Shown here piece after piece: positions 54,605 through 61,548 of a DNA stretch of 64,000 nucleotides. Origin of the DNA: Amorphoplanes digitatis (GTDB lineage: Bacteria > Actinomycetota > Actinomycetes > Mycobacteriales > Micromonosporaceae). The stretch covers positions 3,528,501 to 3,592,500 of the forward strand of contig NZ_JACHNH010000001.1 in the NCBI RefSeq assembly GCF_014205335.1, written 5' to 3'. The position numbers and the translations under genes were made by a program. Position 1 is the stretch's first letter; each line of letters opens with the position of its first letter. The notes under the pieces were generated by a model. That model was given only the letters and a program-made list of their open reading frames with translations, was not told where the DNA came from and searched no databases.

Positions 54605-55516
54605 TTGTCCATCGGAATCCAGGCCCTGCCCCTGCCTCGCTGGGAGGACGCGACGGTGGTGGTCGAGCCGCCCGGAGACGAACCGGGAGCATGGGCGGGC
54701 GCACCGTCGGCCATCGTCGCGGACGGTGAGGTCTACCTCGCGTACCGCCTGCGGTTGCCGATCGGCGAGGGGCGGGGCATCTCCAATGTCGTCGCCCGCT
54801 CCGCCGACGGCCTGCGCTTCACCGTCGTCGCCGAGATCGGAAAGGACGGCTTCGGCGCGGAGTCGCTCGAACGCCCCGCCCTGGTCCGTACGCCGGAGGG
54901 CCGGTGGCGGCTCTACGTCAGCGCCGCCACCCCCGGCACCAAGCACTGGCGGGTCGACCTGCTCGAGGCCGGCACCCCCGAAGGGCTGGCCACCGCCACG
55001 CCGATCACGGTGCTCGCCGGGGACGAGACCGCCGGCGTCAAGGACCCGGTGCTGCACCACGACGAACACGGCTGGCACCTCTGGGCGTCGGTGCACCCGC
55101 TGGAGTCCTGGGACGACGCCGACCGCATGACGACGCAGTACGCGACGAGCCCCGACGGCGTGCACTGGACCTGGCGCGGCACGGCGCTCGCCGGGCGCCC
55201 GGGTCGCTGGGACGCCCGCGGCGTGCGGATCTCCTCGGTGTCGGTCGACGGCGACTCCATCGTGGCCGCCTACGACGGGCGCGCCACGGCGGGGGAGAAC
55301 TGGGAGGAGCGCACCGGCACCGCCCGCGGCGTGCGGCTGCCGGACGGCAGCTTCGGCGAGCTGACCGCGGAGGACGGCGAGCCCGTCGGCAGCCCGCACG
55401 CCCCGAACGGCCTGCGCTACCTGAGCCTGGTCACCATGCCCGACGGCCGGCAGCGGATCTACTACGAGGCGACCCGCGAGGACGGCGCACACGACCTGCG
55501 CACGGAACCCGCCTGA
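54605..55516 (+). CDS. five-bladed beta-propeller protein, GH43/GH32-clan-like
   Basis: 303 residues. TTG 54605 with GGAG upstream is the best start; a GTG 33 bases earlier lacks a ribosome site. Propeller repeats are visible: SAIVADGEVYLAYRLRLP, SNVVARSADGLRFTVVAEI, RPALVRTPEGRWRLYVSAA, KDPVLHHDEHGWHLWASVHP, TTQYATSPDGVHWTWRG and LSLVTMPDGRQRIYYEA. The shape fits GH43/GH32/GH117-like glycosidases or glycan-binding proteins, but the catalytic triad cannot be fixed by eye. There is no signal peptide. 79 bases after the sulfotransferase gene, probably the same transcript. Confidence 0.72.
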   Translation: MSIGIQALPLPRWEDATVVVEPPGDEPGAWAGAPSAIVADGEVYLAYRLRLPIGEGRGISNVVARSADGLRFTVVAEIGKDGFGAESLERPALVRTPEGRWRLYVSAATPGTKHWRVDLLEAGTPEGLATATPITVLAGDETAGVKDPVLHHDEHGWHLWASVHPLESWDDADRMTTQYATSPDGVHWTWRGTALAGRPGRWDARGVRISSVSVDGDSIVAAYDGRATAGENWEERTGTARGVRLPDGSFGELTAEDGEPVGSPHAPNGLRYLSLVTMPDGRQRIYYEATREDGAHDLRTEPA

Positions 55517-55610
55517 CGAGTGCGGGTGACGGCCCTGAGAGCACGATCACCTCGGCGGGGCCTGCGGTGCGCGTCGTGATCGACTTGTCCTAGCGTCAGA
55601 CACACAAAAG

Positions 55611-55700
55611 CCCGGTCTCCGGCGCCCGCCACCATCAACGGCGGGTCTATAGCGAGACCGTAATGGCGGAGCCCGTCCCACGAGGACGGGCTCCGCCATT
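55611..55700 (+). terminator. two consecutive hairpins, the second a 17-bp perfect stem
   Basis: The first structure pairs CGGTCTC (55613-55619) with GAGACCG (55654-55660) and encloses a second stem, 55624-55630 with 55640-55646 (one G-U). Directly after it comes a perfect 17-bp stem, 55662-55678 with 55684-55700, with a 5-base loop and followed by TTTCTG. The last stem is a strong terminator for the sulfotransferase/propeller transcript. The first nested structure is more than a terminator needs and could be part of a small RNA. Confidence 0.7.
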
Positions 55701-56188
55701 TCTGTATCCCCTCCGGTCCTCCGACGTCGGCGGCGGGTCCACGCCGCACCGGATCCGACCCGGGCCGGCCCCGCGCGCGCACCCGGCCTCACCTCGTTCG
55801 CGCCGGCCACCGTTCCTGAGCGACCCGGGTTGTCGCAGCGCAAAGCGGTGCGTGAGCGTTCCCGCGAAGCAGCTACAGAAGGTAGTGACGGCGCTCCGGG
55901 TTGTAGAGATCTAACCGGCCTGCACCCCAGGAATCACGCAATGTGACGACGTTGCAGGTGACCCGCGCCACTCGGACTAGTCGGACATAGACGTCTTATG
56001 CCCTGCGGGCGCCTTGCTGCTCGATCGTGTTCGACTGTCCGGGCGTGTCGTTGATCGGCGCTCACCTGCATTTATGGGCGAAACCCACGGGGCCGGACAG
56101 GGCTGGAGGGGTCGTTGTTGCGGCACCTCGATCGTTCGGTCAGTCGGGGGACTCCGGCCGGCGCTTGTCACCCCGCCTTTGCGGTCAG
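55701..56188. other. gene-poor gap, no gene recognised
   Basis: About 490 bases with reduced GC and no frame showing consistent codon bias. A few short frames exist on both strands (for example ending at 55914 on the plus strand and 55977-56171 on the minus strand), but none has a ribosome site and biased codons together. The region leads into the promoter of the SpeD-like operon. Confidence 0.5.
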
Positions 56189-56216
56189 TTGACCCTGCGT
56201 AACTCTTTGCTAGATT
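56189..56216 (+). promoter_or_regulatory. sigma-70-type promoter of the peptide/SpeD-like/GNAT operon
   Basis: TTGACC (56189-56194) and TAGATT (56211-56216) are separated by 16 bases, close to the actinomycete housekeeping consensus. Transcription would start near 56223, giving a leader of about 70 bases before the ribosome site GGAGGA at 56284-56289. Confidence 0.6.
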
Positions 56217-56295
56217 TGGTGACAGAAGCGAGCGAGTCGGGCTTCTACCCGGAAAGCCTCAAACCCGCTGCATCTGCCACCACGGAGGAACCGAA

Positions 56296-56421
56296 ATGCC
56301 GTCGATCACGACATCGAGTACCACGAAGCGTGATGACAAGGAATCACCCAGAGTGAACGGTGGTCAACGCAAGCAGGTCGTGGGCAGCAAGCCGCGGCCC
56401 AGCACGGCCCCCTCCTGGTGA
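56296..56421 (+). CDS. 41-aa peptide, possible leader or precursor, upstream of SpeD-like gene
   Basis: ATG 56296 stands 6 bases after a strong GGAGGA, and the frame runs 41 codons to TGA 56419-56421. The product is hydrophilic and basic, rich in Ser, Thr, Lys and Arg (MPSITTSSTTKRDD at the start, PRPSTAPSW at the end), with no signal peptide or Cys. About three quarters of third positions are G/C, lower than in the neighbours, so it is a fast-evolving or regulatory peptide rather than an enzyme. Its stop overlaps a GTG in the SpeD frame. A leader peptide sensing polyamine or amino-acid levels, or a small secreted factor, are the possibilities. Confidence 0.5.
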   Translation: MPSITTSSTTKRDDKESPRVNGGQRKQVVGSKPRPSTAPSW

Positions 56422-56465
56422 ACCGCACCGCTCCCGATCCCCCTGCACCGGAAGGCACCACGAAA

Positions 56466-56816
56466 ATGCTCGGCTTCAAGGACCTCGCCCCGACCATCAC
56501 CCGCCAGCGCATGGTCGTCGAGGGCTACCCGACGTTCGTGATCACCGACGAGCACATCAAGGACTATCTGAAGAAGCTCTCGGACGTGACCGACATGATC
56601 ACGATCATCGAGCCGGTGACGCACGTCAGCGAGCTGTACGGCTGGGCCGGCTGGATCCACTGGGAGACCTCCGGCGCGCACTTCTACTCGTGGGAGCGTC
56701 CGATCTCGTTCTTCAGCGTCGACATCTACACCTGCAAGGCGTTCGACCCGCAGGTCGTCCTCGACTTCACAAAGGACTACTTCAAGACCACCGAGATCGT
56801 CTCGAAGGAGTTCTGA
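56466..56816 (+). CDS. SpeD-like (S-adenosylmethionine decarboxylase family) protein
   Basis: 116 residues from ATG 56466, 10 bases after GGAAGG; a GTG at 56418 overlapping the peptide stop would give 132 residues. The second half aligns with bacterial SpeD: G-x-x-G, E-T-S, H-x3-W-E, FFSVDIYTC with the conserved Cys, then DP and FTKDYFKTTEIVSKEF. The canonical E-S-H-x-S-x-H-T-W processing site reads ETSGAHFYSW, so the pyruvoyl-forming Ser and the helper His are shifted or replaced. SpeD family members decarboxylate SAM, and diverged ones ornithine or arginine. Here the activity is open; the GNAT gene follows after 2 bases. Confidence 0.75.
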   Translation: MLGFKDLAPTITRQRMVVEGYPTFVITDEHIKDYLKKLSDVTDMITIIEPVTHVSELYGWAGWIHWETSGAHFYSWERPISFFSVDIYTCKAFDPQVVLDFTKDYFKTTEIVSKEF

Positions 56817-56818
56817 GC

Positions 56819-57655
56819 ATGACCACGACGACCGTCCGCTACGACCTCGACGCCGCCGGGATGCAGCGCATCACCGCGGAGTTCCTGGCCGCGCACCCGG
56901 CCGGCACCGGCCGTTTCGTGACGGCGGTCGTCGGTCCCGACACCGAACTCGCCCGCGTCGGCCGCGCACTCGAGCGCCGGGTCTTCGAGGAGTCGTTCGG
57001 CAACGACGCCGCGGTCATGGCCGCCGAGTATGGCCCGTACGAGGCGAACAGCCTGTTCTTCGTGGTGATCGACCGGCGCCGGGGCGTCCCGGCGGGCGTG
57101 GCCCGCATGATCGAGGGCAACGGCGCCGGCGTGAAGACCATCGACGACGCGCCCCAGCACATCGGCGTCGACGTCGGCACCATCCTCGCCGCGCACGGCA
57201 TGAACGGCGAGCGGGTCTGGGACTGCGCGACCCTCGCGGTGCTGCCGCAGTACCGCGGTGGACGGTCGTCGCTGCTGGTCAGCTCGATGCTCTACCGCAC
57301 GTTCCTGGTGATCGGCCGTCGCCGCGGCGTGCGGCACGCGGTGTCGATGCTCGACCGCGGCGCGTACCGCAACATCGGCATGATCGGCGCGCCCATGCGT
57401 ACCCTCGCCGACTCGGCGGCGTTCGCCTACCTGGGTTCGCCGGAGAACCGCGCGGTCTACATGGACTTTCCGCTCATCGAGCCCGCGGTCCGCGAGCAGG
57501 CGGTCCGGATGCGCCGGGCGTCGCGGCCCACCCTGACGGCGCTGCGCCGCTCCGGCCTGCGCAAGCTGCTGACCCGCCGGATCGCGTCCCAGGTGTCCAC
57601 CCGCATCGGTACGGGCGCCGACGTCGACGAGCACATCGTCGTCGTCGAGGACTGA
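56819..57655 (+). CDS. GNAT-fold acyltransferase resembling N-acyl amino acid / autoinducer synthases
   Basis: 278 residues from ATG 56819, two bases after the SpeD-like stop. The N-terminal region ARVGRALERRVFEESFGN resembles the start of LuxI/FeeM proteins. The core holds NSLFFVVIDRRRGVPAGVARMIE, the strand WDCATLAVLPQYRGG in place of the usual CoA loop, and YRTFLVIGRRRGVRHAVSMLD, as in FeeM-type long-chain N-acyl amino acid synthases, which use acyl-ACP. A basic C-terminal tail (LRRSGLRKLLTRR) could meet the membrane. It probably acylates an amine, perhaps the product of the neighbour. The family link is inferred by fold pattern. Confidence 0.7.
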   Translation: MTTTTVRYDLDAAGMQRITAEFLAAHPAGTGRFVTAVVGPDTELARVGRALERRVFEESFGNDAAVMAAEYGPYEANSLFFVVIDRRRGVPAGVARMIEGNGAGVKTIDDAPQHIGVDVGTILAAHGMNGERVWDCATLAVLPQYRGGRSSLLVSSMLYRTFLVIGRRRGVRHAVSMLDRGAYRNIGMIGAPMRTLADSAAFAYLGSPENRAVYMDFPLIEPAVREQAVRMRRASRPTLTALRRSGLRKLLTRRIASQVSTRIGTGADVDEHIVVVED

Positions 57656-57665
57656 CGGAGCGTTT

Positions 57666-57721
57666 TACCCGGCGGGCCGCCGGGTAGAGACCCGGCGACC
57701 ACGGCGCGGGCTGCGCCGTGG
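57666..57721 (+). terminator. tandem hairpins after the GNAT gene
   Basis: An 8-bp stem (57666-57673 with 57679-57686) and a 9-bp perfect stem (57699-57707 with 57713-57721), each with a 5-base loop, follow the GNAT stop. The first ends the SpeD-like operon. The second lies 8 bases before the kinase ribosome site and could also act in the kinase leader. Confidence 0.6.
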
Positions 57722-57739
57722 GTGCGACAGGGGAGCGCG

Positions 57740-58714
57740 ATGCGAACGCTGGGCGGGCGGTACCGGCTCGAACGACGCATCGGCGTCGGCGGCATGTCCG
57801 AGGTGTGGCGCGGACACGACCGGGTGCTCGACCGGCCCGTCGCCGTCAAGATCATGGCGCCGGCGGTCGAGGGCACCCTCGGCCGGGTCTGCGGGGTCGA
57901 CCTGGTCCGCACCGAGGCCCGGTCCGCCGCGCGGCTCGCGCACCCGAACGTCGCCGGCGTGCACGACTTCGGCACCTCGCCGGCACCGGATCGCGAGGTG
58001 CCGTACATCGTCATGGAGCTGGTCGAGGGGCAGACCCTGGGCGCGCACCTCGACGCCGGGCTGTTCGACTGGCGCATCGCCGTCCGGATCTGCGCCGAGG
58101 TGGCCGCGGCCCTCGCCGCGGCGCACGCGGAGCGGGTCGTGCACCGCGACATCAAGCCCGCGAACGTCATGCTCACCCCGGCCGGCGCGAAGGTGCTCGA
58201 CTTCGGCATCGCGGCCGCGGTGGGCAGCCACGACCCGGACCCCGACGGGCCGGTCATGGGCACGCCGGCCTACGTCGCGCCGGAGCGCTTCGCGGGCCTG
58301 CCCGCGACCCCCGCGTCCGACATGTACTCCCTCGGCGTGCTGCTCTACCACTGCCTCTCGGGCCGGCTGCCCTGGACGGCGGCCGGAAACACCGAAATGG
58401 TGCACGCGCAGCGCCACCTGGACCCGGAGCCGTTGCCGCACATCGACGGGCTCGCCACCGAGGTGCTCGACCTCTGCTCGCGCTGCCTGCACCGGGACCC
58501 GGCCGAGCGGCCGACCGCGCTGGTCGCGGCGCTGCTGCTCGCCGAGGCCGTCGACGCCCGGGTGTACGTCCCGCTCGTCGACCCCGCCGCGACGCCGCGA
58601 CCGTCCAGGGTGCCGCCGTGGGACGCGCGCGCCGCGGCCGCACCGACGAGCGCCGCCCTGCCCGCCGCGCCCCCGCCGCACCACGACGACCGCCCGGGCC
58701 GGCACCGCGCCTGA
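57740..58714 (+). CDS. soluble serine/threonine protein kinase
   Basis: 324 residues from ATG 57740 behind GGGGAG. A complete Hanks-type kinase domain fills residues 1-265: GVGGMSEVWRG (P-loop), VAVKIM (ATP Lys), VVHRDIKPANVM (catalytic loop), VLDFGIAA (DFG), GTPAYVAPERF (activation segment end) and SDMYSLGVLLYHCLSGRLPW. The last 50 residues are Pro/Ala/His-rich and disordered. There is no transmembrane span or sensor domain, unlike PknB-type kinases, so it signals in the cytosol. Substrates are unknown. Confidence 0.92.
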   Translation: MRTLGGRYRLERRIGVGGMSEVWRGHDRVLDRPVAVKIMAPAVEGTLGRVCGVDLVRTEARSAARLAHPNVAGVHDFGTSPAPDREVPYIVMELVEGQTLGAHLDAGLFDWRIAVRICAEVAAALAAAHAERVVHRDIKPANVMLTPAGAKVLDFGIAAAVGSHDPDPDGPVMGTPAYVAPERFAGLPATPASDMYSLGVLLYHCLSGRLPWTAAGNTEMVHAQRHLDPEPLPHIDGLATEVLDLCSRCLHRDPAERPTALVAALLLAEAVDARVYVPLVDPAATPRPSRVPPWDARAAAAPTSAALPAAPPPHHDDRPGRHRA

Positions 58715-59230
58715 CTATCGGCGCGTCCGCCGTTCCGGCGCCGAACCCTCGACGCGGCACCGCAGCTCGGCGACCCCGTCGCCGGACAGCTCCGCCAGCA
58801 CGGCCCGGCGACCGGTCAGCGCGAGCATCACCGCCTCGGCCGTGCCCCGGACGAGCGGGCCGCCGCCCCAGGACCAGTCCACGTCGGTGGCCTCGAAACG
58901 GAGGCCGGCCGGTCGGCGCTTCGGCAGGAAACCCACGGCGCGGCCGCCCACCAGGAAGTCCAGCGACACCCGCAGGCGGTCCGGTCGGAGATCATGAGGC
59001 AGGCCGAGCAGCCTGCGGATGTCCTGCCCGTGCACCTGAAGATCGGTGAGCTGCCCCGGGTAACCGACGATCGGCGGGCGGAACGGATTCTCCGCGTTCG
59101 CCCGCAGCAGCGCGGCGAGCTCGCCGGCCGGCCGGTCGGCCATCCGGGTGGCGAGCCGGGCGTTGGCCCTGTGTATGTCGAAGCCGCTGCGCACCAGCAG
59201 CGGCAGCAGCGACGAGTGCGCGGCGGAACG
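58715..59230 (-). pseudogene. maleylpyruvate isomerase-family (TIGR03083) gene, 5'-truncated
   Basis: The frame, readable from GTG 59194, encodes the middle and C-terminal parts of a mycothiol-dependent DinB-like maleylpyruvate isomerase-family protein (FRPPIVGYPGQLTDLQVHGQD, RVSLDFLVGGRAVGF, VDWSWGGGPLVRGTAEAV). The first ~60 residues, with the usual opening helix and the L-C-A-G-W...V-x-D-V-V-x-H metal motif, are absent; an in-frame TAG at 59231-59233 closes the frame, and the DNA beyond is the AT-rich promoter of the next operon. It is probably a remnant, though a short product from GTG 59194 may still be made. Confidence 0.6.
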
Positions 59231-59252
59231 CTATCGCACCCGGCATCGCGCC

Positions 59253-59306
59253 ATGTCAAAAATCCTTGACACCATGTCAAAGTGACTTTACCTTCGGGAT
59301 GTCAAA
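59253..59306. promoter_or_regulatory. repeated TGTCAA boxes and promoter of the membrane protein/XRE operon
   Basis: Three ATGTCAAA repeats (59253, 59274, 59299) occur in 54 bases. TTGACA-CCA-TGTCAA (59266-59280) is a 6-3-6 palindrome whose first arm is a perfect -35 box; TACCTT lies 17 bases on as a -10 box. An operator overlapping the promoter, bound by the XRE protein encoded second in the operon, is the simplest reading. Confidence 0.6.
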
Positions 59307-59329
59307 CTTTTTATACATGGGAGCGGGAC

Positions 59330-59749
59330 ATGGCCTCCGAGGAGAAGCGCGCCTGGATCTCCGCACTGGTCGGGTTCGTCGTCCCGGTCGTCTACCTCGC
59401 GTTCGTCCTGTCCAAGGTGCCGGGTGCGGACGTGGCGGAGATCGCCTACGTGGTGCCGATGCTCGCCTCGATCGGCATCGGGATCGGCGTGGGCATCGTG
59501 CTGGCCATCGTGGTCGCCGTGGCCTCGCCGCGGGACGCGGACCGGACCGACGAGCGCGATCGGGAGATCAACCGGCGGGGCGAGTACGTCGCGTTCTACG
59601 TCATGAGCGGCGCCGCGATCGTGCCGCTGGTCCTGGCGATGGCGGAGGTCGCGCACTTCTGGATCGCCCACGCGCTCTACCTGGCGTTCGTCCTGGCCGC
59701 GCTGGCCTCGTCGGTCGTGAAGATCGTCGTGTACCGGCGGGGCTGGTAG
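59330..59749 (+). CDS. small four-span membrane protein partner of XRE regulator
   Basis: 139 residues from ATG 59330. Four hydrophobic segments are seen: LVGFVVPVVYLAFVL, IGIGIGVGIVLAIVVAV, AFYVMSGAAIVPLVLAMA and ALYLAFVLAALASSVVKIVV, with a charged cytosolic loop between spans 2 and 3 (DADRTDERDREINRRGEY). The build matches DUF2178-like proteins, which are habitually encoded with a small XRE regulator. Exact function unknown. The XRE gene begins 2 bases after its stop. Confidence 0.82.
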   Translation: MASEEKRAWISALVGFVVPVVYLAFVLSKVPGADVAEIAYVVPMLASIGIGIGVGIVLAIVVAVASPRDADRTDERDREINRRGEYVAFYVMSGAAIVPLVLAMAEVAHFWIAHALYLAFVLAALASSVVKIVVYRRGW

Positions 59750-59751
59750 GC

Positions 59752-59976
59752 GTGGGCAAACCGACAAGGGTGACCAACTCGATCCGGGCGCTGCGCTTCG
59801 CGCACGGGGAGATGACCCAGGCGGAGCTGGCCGACCGCATCGGGGTGACCCGCCAGACCGTCATCGCGATCGAGCAGGGCCGCTACTCGCCGTCGTTGGA
59901 GGTGGCCTTCCAGATCGCGCGGGTGTTCGGGGTGCCGCTCGACGACGTCTTCGGATACCCGGAGACCCACGAATAG
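59752..59976 (+). CDS. small XRE-family HTH regulator
   Basis: 74 residues from GTG 59752. Nearly the whole chain is a Cro/CI helix-turn-helix: NSIRALRFAHGEMTQAELAD, RIGVTRQTVIAIEQGRYSPS and LEVAFQIARVFGVPLDDVF. It is of the YgzD-like type that works with a membrane partner. It should bind the TGTCAA palindrome at 59266-59280 and repress its own operon. Confidence 0.92.
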   Translation: MGKPTRVTNSIRALRFAHGEMTQAELADRIGVTRQTVIAIEQGRYSPSLEVAFQIARVFGVPLDDVFGYPETHE

Positions 59977-59995
59977 ACGAAATCGAGGAGGGATC

Positions 59996-60676
59996 ATGCA
60001 ACCAGAAGGGCTGAATCGTACCGCCCGCATCACCGGGCTGTTCTACCTCGGCAACGCGATCACCAGTGTGCTCGGGTTCATCGTCATCCGCCCGCGGCTC
60101 TTCGACGCCGACGATCCCACCGCGACGATGGCCAACCTGGTCGCGCACGATTCGCCGGCCCGCTGGGGCATCGCGCTGTACCTGGGCATGGTCGTCACAC
60201 AGACCCTCGCCGCGGCCTGGTTCTACCGCCTGTTCCGCACCGTTGACTCCTTCGCCGCGAGCGGGATCGCCGCCTTCGGGCTGGTCAACGCGGTCGTGGG
60301 CGTCATGAGCACGGCACTGCTGGCCACGGCGGTCGAGGTGGCGGCCGATCCGGTCGGCGACCCGGTGGCCACCGTCCAGGTTCTGCACCTGCTCAACGAG
60401 AACCTGTGGGGTGTCGGAGCGCTGTTCTTCGGCCTGTGGCTGATCCCGATGGGCTGGTGCGTCCTGCGGTCGGGCTGGATGCCCAGTGCCCTGGGCCGGC
60501 TCCTCGTCGGTGGCGGCGCCGGGTACGTGCTCAGCGCGTTCGTCGCCTACCTCGCTCCCGGCGCGCAGGTCCTCGCCGAGGCACTCACCTATCCCGCGTC
60601 CGTCGGCGAGCTGTGGATGGTCGGCTACCTGCTGATCCGCGGTGTGCGGCGGCGAGCGGCCGTGGCTCAGGTCTGA
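59996..60676 (+). CDS. DUF4386 membrane protein
   Basis: 226 residues from ATG 59996 behind GAGGAGGG. Six hydrophobic spans are visible, with the DUF4386 opening NRTARITGLFYLGNAITSVLG, a middle LYLGMVVTQTLAAAWFYRLF and the conserved NLWGVGALFFGLWLIPMGWCVLRSG region cut by turns. Function of the family is unknown. It follows the XRE gene by 19 bases and may be in its operon. The end overlaps the convergent universal stress protein gene by 10 bases. Confidence 0.85.
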   Translation: MQPEGLNRTARITGLFYLGNAITSVLGFIVIRPRLFDADDPTATMANLVAHDSPARWGIALYLGMVVTQTLAAAWFYRLFRTVDSFAASGIAAFGLVNAVVGVMSTALLATAVEVAADPVGDPVATVQVLHLLNENLWGVGALFFGLWLIPMGWCVLRSGWMPSALGRLLVGGGAGYVLSAFVAYLAPGAQVLAEALTYPASVGELWMVGYLLIRGVRRRAAVAQV

Positions 60677-61548
60677 CCGGCGGCGCTGCGCGGGACGATG
60701 ACCACCGGGCGGCGGGCGCGGCGCACGAGCCGGGCCGAGACCCCGCCGAGCAGCACCCGCCGTGCCGGGCCGTAGCCGCGCGAGCCGCAGAACAGCACGT
60801 CCACGTCGTCCAGGTCGGCGAGCGACTCGACCACGTCGCCGACCCGGATCTCCCAGTCGGTCTCCACGCCCGCCGCGGACTCGGCCGCCCGGCTCAGCGC
60901 CAGCTCGTAGGTCTCCCGGGCGGTCTCCAGGAACGCGTGCTCGGCGTCCTGCCCGACCAGGAACGGCATTGTGGCGTCGGCATCCGCGACCACCGTGTAC
61001 AGCCGCAGCGGGCTGCCGGTGCGCGCCGCAAGCCGGGCCGCCGCCGCGAGCGCCGCCCGGCCGTCGGGGGTGTCCACGTAGGCGACGCCGACGCGGCCCA
61101 GCGCGCCCGGCGGCGTCTCCATCGCGGCCGGCGCGACCGCGACGGGGCAGACGCTGCCGGCCAGCAGCCGCTCGGCGGTGCTGCCCGCGAAGAGCCGGTG
61201 CCGGCTGCCGGCCCGCCCGGAACCCACGACGATCACCTCCGCCGACAGCTCCTCGGCGAGATCGTGCAGGCCGTGTGCCGCCGAGGTGGAGGCGACCACC
61301 CGGTACGCGATGTCGCCGGTCGCGCCGGCGAGCACCGTGCGGGCGCCGTCGAGCACCGCCGTGGCGGCCCGGTGCCGGTCGGCCACCCACTCGGCGTCGA
61401 CCCGGCCCGAGCCGAGCGCGGACGGCGCCGGATGCACGACCGCGACGATCAGCGGGGCGTCCAGCGTCTGCGCCGTCCACTGGCCGAGCCGCAGGGCGTC
61501 CTCGGACGCCTCGCCGCCGTCGACGCCGACGATGACCGGGGCGCTCAC
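60667..61548 (-). CDS. universal stress protein, tandem USP domains
   Basis: 293 residues, GTG 61548 overlapping the permease stop (GTGA). Two USP domains (about 1-145 and 150-293) each end in an ATP-binding G-x2-G-x(8-9)-G-S/T-type loop: GSGRAGSRHRLFAGSTAERLL and GSRGYGPARRVLLGGVSARLV. Cytosolic. The pairing of a USP with an APC permease is common and suggests regulation of the transporter or joint stress control. Confidence 0.9.
   Translation of the reverse strand: MSAPVIVGVDGGEASEDALRLGQWTAQTLDAPLIVAVVHPAPSALGSGRVDAEWVADRHRAATAVLDGARTVLAGATGDIAYRVVASTSAAHGLHDLAEELSAEVIVVGSGRAGSRHRLFAGSTAERLLAGSVCPVAVAPAAMETPPGALGRVGVAYVDTPDGRAALAAAARLAARTGSPLRLYTVVADADATMPFLVGQDAEHAFLETARETYELALSRAAESAAGVETDWEIRVGDVVESLADLDDVDVLFCGSRGYGPARRVLLGGVSARLVRRARRPVVIVPRSAAGQT

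Noticed and set aside
55663..55914. 83-codon frame starting inside the 17-bp hairpin
   Set aside because: Starting in a terminator stem, without ribosome site or codon bias, it is unlikely to be translated.
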